A DNA stretch of 15,951 bases, from positions 1 through 15,951 of the forward strand of contig JABMRZ010000431.1 of assembly GCA_013202315.1 (NCBI GenBank). The letters are read 5' to 3'. A model generated the notes under the pieces. It saw only the letters and a program-made list of their open reading frames with translations. It was not told the DNA's origin and searched no databases. The stretch's first letter is position 1, and the number at the start of each line of letters is the position of its first letter. Shown here piece after piece: positions 6,020 through 13,570 of the stretch. The DNA is from Candidatus Tariuqbacter arcticus. GTDB lineage: Bacteria > Electryoneota > Tariuqbacteria > Tariuqbacterales > Tariuqbacteraceae. Made by a program: the position numbers and the translations under genes.

Positions 6020-9000
6020 TCACCTGGGGAAGTTCACTTCCTTCTTCGGTATGGGAGGCTCCTTCGGAAGTTTTTTAGGCTTCTGTTCCTTAAGATAGTC
6101 GATGGCGGCGTCTAATTGAAGGTCTTCCCCCTTCAGAACCGAGCCGGGATCATTTATAACGGGGAAATCGGGAGTTACCCCGGGTCCTTCGATGAGCCAT
6201 TGTCCTTCCTTATCCCCGATGACGCCCCACCCCGAAAATTCGGGGGCTGTGAGCCAGACTCTGTCGTTAAGGGGTTTATCGCCTCTGATGCCGACCCATC
6301 CTCCCCAGGTGCGGGTGCCGAACACGGGACCCAATCCCAGCAGCTGCGCGCCCTGGGTGAATGTTTCACCATCGGAACCGGTTTCGGCGTTGCAGATGAG
6401 GGCGTAGTGTCCGTAGAATCCGGCGCTGGGTCTGCGATAGGTTCCGCCGTGTCTAGGGCGTCCCACCGCCCAGACTTCGCGGTTGAGTTCAGCCAACAAC
6501 ATTGTAGCCACATTACCGCCGCCGTTGTAGCGAACATCCAATATCATCCCTTCTTTATCGTGCTGGGGGTAGAACTGCTGACCGAATTCCCATAAGCCAT
6601 TGACCATCATATTTGATAGGTGTACATACCCGATTTTGCCGCCGGAGGCTTTTTCGACATATTCCCGCCGCCCCTTCACCCAGTCTTTGTATCTCATTTC
6701 GCCTTCCCAACTGATGGTGTGGACGATAACTTCGCGGGAATCTTCTATATTTGGTTTATCATTCAGGGTGAGGATGACATCCTTATCGGCTTTATCCTGC
6801 ATCAATTCGAGGTAATTATTCACCGAATTCGCCGGGACTCCGTCGATGGCGATGATGTATTCTCCTTCCTTGGCGTCGACGCCGGAGGTGGTCAGGGGTG
6901 AGTTCCAATCCTTGAAAGCCGGGTCAGGGGCGAAAATTTTATCAATCTTGAAGAATCCGGTCTTGCTGTCACGGCTGATATCGGCTCCCAACAGCCCCAC
7001 GCTGATTTGTTTGGGGCGATGGATGTCGCCGCCGAAGACATAAGCGTGTCCGGCGTTCAATTCCCCAATCATTTCCCCAATCAGATCGTTCAGTTCGCTG
7101 CGGGTTGAAATGCGGTTGATTAATTGTTCGTAATGAGTCAATACTTTAGGCCAGTCGACTCCGTGCATTTTGGGTTCGTAGAAGAAGTCGCGTTCGATGC
7201 GCCAGGCTTCGCGGAACATCTGCCGCCATTCCTGGCGGGGTTCGAGATTCACGCTCCATCCGCCGAGTTTTACATAGGGTGAATCATCGTCTTCGCCCTG
7301 GGGAGCTTCAGTGGCGCCGGCGTCCATTTTGATCAAGCTGTTGTTCTGCAGCACCACCACAACTTCCCCGTCATCGGAAATGTCAAATCCGTTGACATCA
7401 CTCATCACGGTGTAGTTTTTCCGGTTTTCAAATTTGTAGAGATTCAGGGAATTATCGGGGCGGTCGCCGTCAGGGCGCATACCGACATGCTGGCTGGCGA
7501 CATAGTAAAGCATCCCTTCGGCGGCTTTCAGTCCCCAATAATATCCGGCGGAGACGGGGATTTCAGCTATGCGTCCGGACAATCCTTCCCAATCGATTTT
7601 GACTTCGATTTCTTCCTCTTTTTCCTCTTCTTCATCTTCCTCGCCTTCTTTTTCGCCTTCCTCTTTGTCCTCCTCTTCCTCCTCGGCGGGTGTCAGGAGT
7701 TCATCATCCGGGGCGAAGGGGCTCTTGATATCTTCAGCCAAAATACACATATAGAGCTTATCGGGGTTGTAATAGAGGAACTGCGAGCCGTAGTTGTTTT
7801 TCATAGGATTGAAATTAGTTTCGCCCAGGAAATAAAGGAATTCACCTTTCGGGTCCCAGGTGGGGTAATAGCAGTTATACATTTTATCGGTTATAGTCCT
7901 ATCTTTTTTAGTTTCCATATCGTAGATATGGACGGCGCTAATTACATAGTTTTCCGGATTGGTGTAGGCGAGGTATCGGCTGTCGGGCGACCATTCAAAA
8001 TCCCTAATTTCCCAGACATCGGAAACGGCGATTTTCCGCATCTTTTTCGTCTCGACTTCCATCGCCCAGAGGGTAAGGCTGCCGTCGCTGAAGGCAATCC
8101 ATTTCCCATCGGGGGAGGGATAGCCGGGGTAGCGCCACATATTGTTGCCTTTTGTCAGCTGTTTCGGTTCCGTCCGCAGGAACGGGTCGAATTCGAAGAA
8201 TTCATCTTCACCGGTGATATCCGTTAAGGCGAAGACTTTATCTTCGAGATAGAAGGGGTGTTTAGCGCGGCTGGAGAAATCGCCGGTGAGGCGGCGGATG
8301 ATGGTCTCCCGGCTCTTGGTGGGGACGGTGAAAAGCTGTCCGCGGGCGGCGATGACCAGCCACTTCCCATCCTCGTTCAGGTCGAACCCGGTGATATATT
8401 CGGAGGGGTTGATGAGGCGGGTGCGGGTGCGAAGCCTTTCCGAAGGCAGCTGGATATCGATTTTAGCTGGCGGAGATTTAAGGTCGTATATCCAGATGTC
8501 CATTCCCAATTGAAAGACGATGAGTCCATTCCCTTCGCTGGGCCAGCGGGCGTCATAATCGGCGATGAAGGTGTGCTGCTTCTGGACGGAACCGTCCGGC
8601 TTCATCGACCAGATGTTCTTCCTGCCGGTGGAATCGCTGAGGAAATAGATTCTGTCGCCTATCCACATAGGGTAGGAATTATGACCGGTATAGGTGGAAA
8701 TGGGTTTCTTGCCGTATTTTTTCCTTTTAAGGTCGGCGACCCAGATTTGGTCGGCGAGCCCGCCTTTATATCTTTTCCAGGTGGCGTTATTGCGGAATAT
8801 TTGGGTATAGGCGACTCGTTCACCTTTGGGGTCGAAGGAGGCCAGAGCGGCTTTATCCAAGCCTAATGGCTGCGGGTAATCTCCATTTGGGGAAACGGTG
8901 TAGATATTAGTTTCTCGTACGCCGGTGTAGGCGTAGGTGTAATACATAATTCGTCCATCAGGGGTCCAGTCGACTACATAGTCGCTTCCGGGGTGGAAGG

Positions 9001-9316
9001 TTAGTCGTTTGGGTTCGCCGCCGGTAGTGGGTATGATATATACATCCCGGTTGCCTTCATATTCTCCGGTATAGGCTATCCATTTGCCGTCGGGGGAGAA
9101 TTTGGCGAAGTGTTCTTCTCCGTCGTGAGTGGTCAGACGGCGGGCGATTCCTCCATCCAGCGAGGCGATCCAAAGGTCGCCTTCTGAAGTGAAGACCACT
9201 TTGCCATGCGAAACATCGGGGAAGCGGAGGAAGCCCTGGTCTTCGGCGGTGGAAACGGCTGCCGCTATGAGAAGCAGGACAATCGCACAAATGATTGACG
9301 GTTTAATTCGATTCAT
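6020..9316 (-). CDS. Exported Tricorn-like protease homologue (S41 family)
   Basis: This 1098-residue protein has a signal peptide (about 1-24, ending VSTAED), so it should act in the periplasm or beyond, unlike the cytosolic archaeal Tricorn. It follows the Tricorn order: a TolB/WD40-like beta-propeller (about 28-305; repeats such as AKFSPDGKWIAYTG), a second propeller (about 306-690), a helical C1 region (about 693-755), a PDZ-like domain (about 770-860) and the C2 catalytic domain (about 890-1075). Candidate catalytic residues by motif are His757 (NAGHAYV), Ser981 with Asp982 (ETGSDGETF) and Glu1043 (IEGPGVTPD). The position before His757, which is Ser in archaeal Tricorn, is Gly here. A strongly acidic run (about 545-571) is inserted in the second propeller. 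An AGAGAGAGGC ribosome site precedes the ATG. It probably degrades peptides. Confidence 0.9.
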   Translation of the reverse strand: MNRIKPSIICAIVLLLIAAAVSTAEDQGFLRFPDVSHGKVVFTSEGDLWIASLDGGIARRLTTHDGEEHFAKFSPDGKWIAYTGEYEGNRDVYIIPTTGGEPKRLTFHPGSDYVVDWTPDGRIMYYTYAYTGVRETNIYTVSPNGDYPQPLGLDKAALASFDPKGERVAYTQIFRNNATWKRYKGGLADQIWVADLKRKKYGKKPISTYTGHNSYPMWIGDRIYFLSDSTGRKNIWSMKPDGSVQKQHTFIADYDARWPSEGNGLIVFQLGMDIWIYDLKSPPAKIDIQLPSERLRTRTRLINPSEYITGFDLNEDGKWLVIAARGQLFTVPTKSRETIIRRLTGDFSSRAKHPFYLEDKVFALTDITGEDEFFEFDPFLRTEPKQLTKGNNMWRYPGYPSPDGKWIAFSDGSLTLWAMEVETKKMRKIAVSDVWEIRDFEWSPDSRYLAYTNPENYVISAVHIYDMETKKDRTITDKMYNCYYPTWDPKGEFLYFLGETNFNPMKNNYGSQFLYYNPDKLYMCILAEDIKSPFAPDDELLTPAEEEEEDKEEGEKEGEEDEEEEKEEEIEVKIDWEGLSGRIAEIPVSAGYYWGLKAAEGMLYYVASQHVGMRPDGDRPDNSLNLYKFENRKNYTVMSDVNGFDISDDGEVVVVLQNNSLIKMDAGATEAPQGEDDDSPYVKLGGWSVNLEPRQEWRQMFREAWRIERDFFYEPKMHGVDWPKVLTHYEQLINRISTRSELNDLIGEMIGELNAGHAYVFGGDIHRPKQISVGLLGADISRDSKTGFFKIDKIFAPDPAFKDWNSPLTTSGVDAKEGEYIIAIDGVPANSVNNYLELMQDKADKDVILTLNDKPNIEDSREVIVHTISWEGEMRYKDWVKGRREYVEKASGGKIGYVHLSNMMVNGLWEFGQQFYPQHDKEGMILDVRYNGGGNVATMLLAELNREVWAVGRPRHGGTYRRPSAGFYGHYALICNAETGSDGETFTQGAQLLGLGPVFGTRTWGGWVGIRGDKPLNDRVWLTAPEFSGWGVIGDKEGQWLIEGPGVTPDFPVINDPGSVLKGEDLQLDAAIDYLKEQKPKKLPKEPPIPKKEVNFPR
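7601..7684 (-). repeat. Low-complexity acidic coding tract
   Basis: Codons for residues 545-572 of the Tricorn-like protein are almost all GAG, GAA, GAT or AAG, giving a purine tract on the coding strand and a CTT/CTC-rich tract on the plus strand. It encodes a flexible, highly acidic segment. Such tracts are prone to length change by slippage. Confidence 0.85.
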
Positions 9317-9350
9317 TTGCCTCTCTCTTTAATTTTTTGAGAATTTGATT

Positions 9351-9392
9351 AAGTGTGAAAGTGCAAAAGTGAGAAAGTGAGAAAGTAGAAAC
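9351..9392 (+). repeat. AAAGTG-type low-complexity repeat, copy 1
   Basis: Degenerate repeats of GTGAGAAA/GTGTGAAA run through the leader of the Tricorn-like gene. The 13-mer AAGTGTGAAAGTG at 9351-9363 recurs on the same strand at 15732-15744. It looks like a dispersed simple repeat with no coding potential. Confidence 0.6.
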
Positions 9393-9558
9393 AATACCGG
9401 TTTTCACGGACTTAAGTCTTGTTAAAAGAAGGACTCCGTTTAATTAAGACTACAATCAAGCTTATAAAGTTGCAAGACTTATAAAAAAGCTGGTGGTCAC
9501 AGCGCCCCCGGCGTTCTCATTTTAAAGAAAGTGTTTAAGGAATTCGACCAATTGATTT

Positions 9559-9942
9559 TCAGCCTAATATTTCCCGGAATTTGCTCAGCATTTCTTCCTT
9601 ATCGATGGGCTTTTCAAAGTATGCGGCGGGCGGGCTGATCTGTTTTTTTCTCTCCAGATGTTCCAGGAAGCGTTTGAAATCGGAGGAGAGCCCGGTGACA
9701 ATCACTATCGGTATGTTGGCGGTGGCGGGGTCATCCTGCAGTTCGCGGTACATTTTCACCCCCGATTCTTCCGGCATAGATATGTCGAGGGTGATAAGGT
9801 CAGGTTTTTCGCTGCGGGCTTTTTCCATCCCTTCCTTGCCGTCTTCGGCGGTAACAGTGTCATAACCGTTATCTTTTAATAATGATTGGAGATAAGCCAC
9901 CAAGTCCGGTTCATCGTCGACGATGAGAATCTTCTTGCTCAT
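9559..9942 (-). CDS. Single-domain response regulator (CheY-like receiver)
   Basis: This is a 127-residue receiver domain with no output domain. The acidic pocket is Asp9-Asp10 (ILIVDDEPD), the phospho-acceptor is Asp53 (LDISMPEESG), the switch threonine is Thr83 (IVTG) and the conserved lysine is Lys111 (FEKPID). Known single-domain regulators act by binding a partner, such as a flagellar switch, a histidine kinase or another phosphorelay protein. No histidine kinase or other partner is encoded in the window, so it is an orphan here. AAGGAAA (minus strand, 9947-9953) is a good ribosome site for the ATG at 9942. It lies 242 bases upstream of the protease gene on the same strand. I cannot tell whether they share a transcript. 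An insertion-like stretch near 92-107 (EHLERKKQISPPAA) lengthens the alpha4/beta5 side. Confidence 0.92.
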   Translation of the reverse strand: MSKKILIVDDEPDLVAYLQSLLKDNGYDTVTAEDGKEGMEKARSEKPDLITLDISMPEESGVKMYRELQDDPATANIPIVIVTGLSSDFKRFLEHLERKKQISPPAAYFEKPIDKEEMLSKFREILG

Positions 9943-10117
9943 AAAATTTCCTTAAAAATGACTGATAATAAACTTGAACACAATAATTTTGGTTTCTCAC
10001 TGTTTTATATGGGTAAATCATCATATCGGATAGTCGGCACAATGAAACATGGAAACAAGGTATGGATTCCCGCTAAAAACATATGGGAATGACAGTGTAT
10101 TATAGGCGCTTATTGCA

Positions 10118-10156
10118 CGGACATCGACAGAAAATTGTCGATATCGCCGGTTTTTT
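10118..10156 (+). terminator. Orphan terminator-like hairpin
   Basis: ATCGACA (10123-10129) and TGTCGAT (10136-10142) form a 7-bp stem with a 6-base loop. It is extended across an internal loop by CGG (10118-10120) with CCG (10147-10149), and six T residues follow at 10151-10156. On the plus strand there is no gene just upstream, so it may end a short untranslated RNA or be fortuitous. Confidence 0.4.
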
Positions 10157-10266
10157 CAGGATTATTACTTCATTACTTTATTTACTGTGAATCTTTCTCT
10201 TTTGAATTTCCAATTTCCAATGCTAACAGCGAAGCATCCTCTTCCGGGCGAAGTCCCGGGCGAGGC

Positions 10267-10294
10267 GTAGGGAACGCAGATCTGCGTTCCCTAC
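10267..10294. repeat. 28-bp perfect palindrome of the GTAGGG/CCCTAC family
   Basis: GTAGGGAACGCAGA is followed directly by its exact reverse complement, and TTTTT follows at 10295-10299. The outer GTAGGG/CCCTAC matches the palindrome at 15898-15925 and resembles 15846-15875 and 5958-5981, while the inner bases differ. Confidence 0.85.
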
Positions 10295-10430
10295 TTTTTC
10301 TGGCAGTAAATTAAATAATACTATGTTATATTTTGACTTAAGAAACAGAATTCCATTTAGGTTTATAATTTGTTTCGATTTTTGATTTTAGTTCCTGCTC
10401 GTCCGGGTTAGGAATGATAAAGGGTGATTT

Positions 10431-10460
10431 ACCCACACGAAATAGCGTAGAACCACTTTT
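10431..10460 (+). repeat. 30-bp dispersed repeat, copy 2
   Basis: This matches 98-127 at 25 of 30 positions (shared core CGAAATAGCG). It is in the same orientation relative to the following plus-strand gene but at a very different distance. Confidence 0.5.
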
Positions 10461-10686
10461 GTTCTTAGCGTTTCTGTGTTTAGAAACAGAGCGTCGCCCT
10501 TTTCTTCTATGTTATTTGAAATTTAACGAAAATAAACGAAAAAATCAAACGAATACCATTAAATTGAGTTATGTGACGAAATTTCATCGGAGATTTTTTT
10601 CAGTTAATAGATTTATAGTGAATTTTTTTAGTCGAATTGCTTGCTTTTTTCGCTAATGGTTATTATTATTTTAGAATAAGTGTTAC

Positions 10687-10715
10687 TTCCCACTCTAAAC
10701 GGTCATTATTATAAT
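10687..10715 (+). promoter_or_regulatory. Candidate promoter for the barrel/cyclase unit
   Basis: TATAAT at 10710-10715 has a partial -35 (TTCCCA, four of six consensus bases) exactly 17 bases upstream, in an AT-rich region, and would start RNA about 20 bases before the ATG at 10742. The housekeeping sigma consensus for this lineage is unknown to me, so this is only a suggestion. Confidence 0.35.
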
Positions 10716-10741
10716 ATCGGTGAATCAAATTAAGGAAAGAA

Positions 10742-13492
10742 ATGCCGCAAAAATTATCTCTCCGTTTTATTATCTTGTGCTTATTCGCATCGTTATTACT
10801 TCCATTCAGCCTTGTGGCGCAAGGCATGCCTCCCAACATTCTATACATTGAAATTGAGGACTATTACCCCGGCGAACCTTTTCGTCTCAAGGCGATAATC
10901 ACCGATGACGGTGAAATCGGCAATTGCGTTTTATATTTCAGAATCCCCGGTATGATTGAATTCGACTTCGTTCCGTTCTTTTTGGAGGGCGAGTTCTATA
11001 TTGCGGAGATTCCCCCGGAATTCCTGGAAACAGGGATACTGGAATATTATGTATACGCATCCGATGCGGAAGGCAATTCCCGGACATCGCCGGAGATCAG
11101 TCCCGATATGAATCCCTACGAATATTCCATAGCTCCGATTAGCGAGGGTCAGCCGACCGACATATATTTACTTTCCCCGGAGCCGGGTTCGAGTATACCT
11201 CAGGGTCCTGAATTAATCGTTATTTCACTTTACGACCCGGATGATGACACGGCTCCCGGTTCTGTCAAACTGGTGGTGGATGGTGAGGATGTCACCGATA
11301 GGGCTATAATCACCCGGGACCTTATCACTTACATTCCCATAAAAGATTATTCCATCGGGAGACACACCATGGAAGTGACGGTTCGGGACTTGGAGGGTAA
11401 TATGACCAAGGGTAAGGTTTTCGAATTCACCGTTGTTGAATTCAAGCCGGAGGAAATTTCCAAGTTCAAGTGGACTTTGAACGCTTCGTTGGAGAGCAAG
11501 TATGATAAATATGAAGGGCGGGAACAGCCGAAGAATAGACCGATCGACCATAATAAGCCGCGCGTTCGAGCCACTGCAGATTGGGGATGGTTGAAATCCA
11601 AAGCGGAGATTTTTTACAACGCATATCTCGATGAAGACGCTAGGACGGAAGCGGAGCACCGCCAAACCCTGAACCGCTTAAGGCTGGAATTAATCACCAA
11701 CCCCTTGACTTTAACCGTGGGTGACGCCAATCCCCGCTTGAGCGAATTGACCATCAAGGGGACGCGGATTCGAGGTGTAATAGCTGATTTTAGGTATAAA
11801 TTTTTTGGGCTCACCACTTTTTACGGCGAGAGCAGGAACCGCATCGACCCGTATTCGATTTCCGAGGGGGATAGTGTATTGGTCGATTCGATTTTAACCC
11901 CGGCTGACACTATGGAGTATATTTATCAGTTCAACACCGGCACTCCGACCTATCAACGGGAAGCTTTCGGGATTAACACTTCATTCGACTTCGTCAAGAA
12001 TGCGGAATGGTTTCTGAACAACGCCAAGCTCGGTTTCAATTATCTTCGCTTTAAGGATAATACCGGCGATTCCGCTTCATTTCGAGGGGATTTAGCAAAT
12101 CTTGGGGGTTATGAATACGCTGATTTTAATGAGATTGAAATGGAACTGTATCTGTTGGATTTAGGAATAACTCCCGGTGATTCCTTGTGGGATGCTTACT
12201 GGCAAAGGTGGGAAAACGATGTCGAATCTGTAGAAGGGAAATTGGGCAGACCTAAGGATAACATCGTGATGTCCACCACTTTGGATTTCCGGCTTTTCAA
12301 GAAGACTTTCATCACTTTTGAAACAGCGTTGAGTCTGCTTATCGACAATCAATACGGCGACCGGGGACAAGTAGATTCACTCTGGGCGGACAAGGAAGCC
12401 GGTAAAATACTGAGCGAGGCCGATCAGCAGCTCCTGGACATAGATGAAATTATGGCGGATAACTTCAACTTCACCGTGAACGATGAGTTGATACACACTT
12501 TCACTCCCAAGGGATATATCAAGCCGGTGATCTACGCCGATTTACGGACCCCGCTGCCCTTCATCCCCACCACTTTCCGTTTGAACTATCGCCGCATTCC
12601 GGAGACTTACAATTCGCTGGGCAATCCTTCGATTCAATCCGACATCGACGCTATCAAGGTTGACAGCAGGACAAGGTTGTTCAAGAATCGAGTTTCGGTT
12701 AATGTTGGTAGTGAGATTAAAGGCGATAACCTTTATTACGCCAAGCAGATTACCACCACCAATAACACTTATAATCTGGGGTTGGGGTTGATGTTTCCCA
12801 AGCTTCCCACTGTCAATCTGGGTTTCAGGCTGATTAATCGCGACGGGGTGGGCAAGGCGGCGGTTTTGGATTCAGTATATTATGACCCGGTGTTGGAGGA
12901 CAGCGTTGAAGCTACTCACGGGGTCGATTCAACCTTCACGGAAAACATCACTTCCACTTTTACCGCATCTGTGGGCTATCAATTGATGATGGAGCAATGG
13001 CGGGCTAATATTAATGTCAACAGTATGATGATGAATTATAGCGACAACAAGAATTCCGATTATAATTTCGACAATAATTCCTTCATCTTGTCTACAGCGT
13101 TAACCACGCCCTGGCCCTTTGGATTGGATATAAGTTACGGCAATTCCATCAATGCGCCTGAGAGCGGGAACAAGACGACTTACACCATTCTCAATTCGCG
13201 GTTCAATTATTATTGGCTCAACAAGGCGCTCACTACCTATGTAGGTTTGAATTACTTGACCGGAGTGAAATCCGAGGACTTAGTCGAAGACCCTGAAACC
13301 GGGGATTTGGTTGGTTCCGGAAATGGCATCGATAATGTCAAGAGCTCGATAAAAGCCGGGTTCAAATGGAAATTCACACCCAAGATATCGCTGGCGTTCG
13401 AATTTGAAAACATCGATCTTGTAGACGAAATAGACGATGACAACTCATACAGCGAAAACCGCGGCAAGTTGAAGTTTGAATACAGGATGTGA
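10742..13492 (+). CDS. Predicted outer-membrane beta-barrel protein with Ig-like N-terminus
   Basis: This 916-residue protein starts with a signal peptide (about 1-27, ending SLVAQG). Two beta-sandwich, Ig/FN3-like domains follow, at about 30-132 and 136-233, the second with the pattern SPEPGSSIPQGPELIV ... GRHTMEVTVRDLEGN. From about residue 243 to the end the sequence alternates polar and hydrophobic residues in long strands with many Tyr, Phe and Trp. This is typical of an outer-membrane barrel (for example LTLTVGDANPRLSELTIKGTR and the closing strand KLKFEYRM). I do not recognise a named family. Similar proteins of unknown function are, to my knowledge, common in FCB candidate phyla. AAGGAAAGA precedes the ATG at 10742. 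A CHASE2 cyclase follows after 78 bases and is probably co-expressed. A role in envelope structure or signal input to that cyclase is inference. Confidence 0.7.
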   Translation: MPQKLSLRFIILCLFASLLLPFSLVAQGMPPNILYIEIEDYYPGEPFRLKAIITDDGEIGNCVLYFRIPGMIEFDFVPFFLEGEFYIAEIPPEFLETGILEYYVYASDAEGNSRTSPEISPDMNPYEYSIAPISEGQPTDIYLLSPEPGSSIPQGPELIVISLYDPDDDTAPGSVKLVVDGEDVTDRAIITRDLITYIPIKDYSIGRHTMEVTVRDLEGNMTKGKVFEFTVVEFKPEEISKFKWTLNASLESKYDKYEGREQPKNRPIDHNKPRVRATADWGWLKSKAEIFYNAYLDEDARTEAEHRQTLNRLRLELITNPLTLTVGDANPRLSELTIKGTRIRGVIADFRYKFFGLTTFYGESRNRIDPYSISEGDSVLVDSILTPADTMEYIYQFNTGTPTYQREAFGINTSFDFVKNAEWFLNNAKLGFNYLRFKDNTGDSASFRGDLANLGGYEYADFNEIEMELYLLDLGITPGDSLWDAYWQRWENDVESVEGKLGRPKDNIVMSTTLDFRLFKKTFITFETALSLLIDNQYGDRGQVDSLWADKEAGKILSEADQQLLDIDEIMADNFNFTVNDELIHTFTPKGYIKPVIYADLRTPLPFIPTTFRLNYRRIPETYNSLGNPSIQSDIDAIKVDSRTRLFKNRVSVNVGSEIKGDNLYYAKQITTTNNTYNLGLGLMFPKLPTVNLGFRLINRDGVGKAAVLDSVYYDPVLEDSVEATHGVDSTFTENITSTFTASVGYQLMMEQWRANINVNSMMMNYSDNKNSDYNFDNNSFILSTALTTPWPFGLDISYGNSINAPESGNKTTYTILNSRFNYYWLNKALTTYVGLNYLTGVKSEDLVEDPETGDLVGSGNGIDNVKSSIKAGFKWKFTPKISLAFEFENIDLVDEIDDDNSYSENRGKLKFEYRM

Positions 13493-13529
13493 GGAAGTGA
13501 ATTTAGTTAAAGCTAATCAATCATAAACA

Positions 13530-13552
13530 AACCCGGATGCGATTTCCGGGTT
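13530..13552 (+). terminator. Intercistronic hairpin between barrel and cyclase genes
   Basis: AACCCGGA (13530-13537) and TCCGGGTT (13545-13552) form a perfect 8-bp stem with a 7-base loop. No T run follows, so it may be a partial terminator, attenuator or RNA-stability hairpin. It sits 18 bases before the cyclase ATG. Confidence 0.5.
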
Positions 13553-13570
13553 CACTTTAGGTATGGATAT

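Larger units (their letters stand above)
9943..10741. other. Gene-free region between divergent units
   Basis: I see no supportable gene in about 800 bases between the response regulator (minus) and the barrel gene (plus). It contains a degraded GGATTCCC/GGGAATGACAG repeat (10063-10094), a terminator-like hairpin (10118-10156), a 28-bp perfect palindrome (10267-10294) and a short GC-rich hairpin near 10244-10258. It also contains the second copy of the 30-bp repeat (10431-10460), a GTTTCT/AGAAAC hairpin (10470-10487) and a candidate promoter next to the barrel gene. The last 200 bases are very AT-rich. Confidence 0.7.

Noticed and set aside
7487..8227. 246-codon plus-strand open frame opposite the Tricorn-like gene
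   Set aside because: It is antisense to a well-supported protease gene, with Phe/Leu/Ser runs that mirror the acidic tract, and no recognisable protein features.
8258..8866. 202-codon plus-strand open frame opposite the Tricorn-like gene
   Set aside because: It is Gly/Asp/Val-rich, as expected from the antisense of propeller codons, and has no independent support.
9413..9481. 9-bp inverted repeat (AAGTCTTG and CAAGACTT with flanking bases) upstream of the protease gene
   Set aside because: It is short and widely spaced in AT-rich DNA, so it is likely to occur by chance.
9886..10092. 68-codon plus-strand open frame overlapping the start of the response regulator
   Set aside because: It runs antisense through a strong gene start and ends in a repeat remnant, with no coding features.
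10414..10656. 80-codon plus-strand open frame in the gene-free region
   Set aside because: It crosses the 30-bp repeat and a hairpin, has low-complexity Lys/Asn/Phe composition typical of AT-rich DNA, and has no ribosome site.
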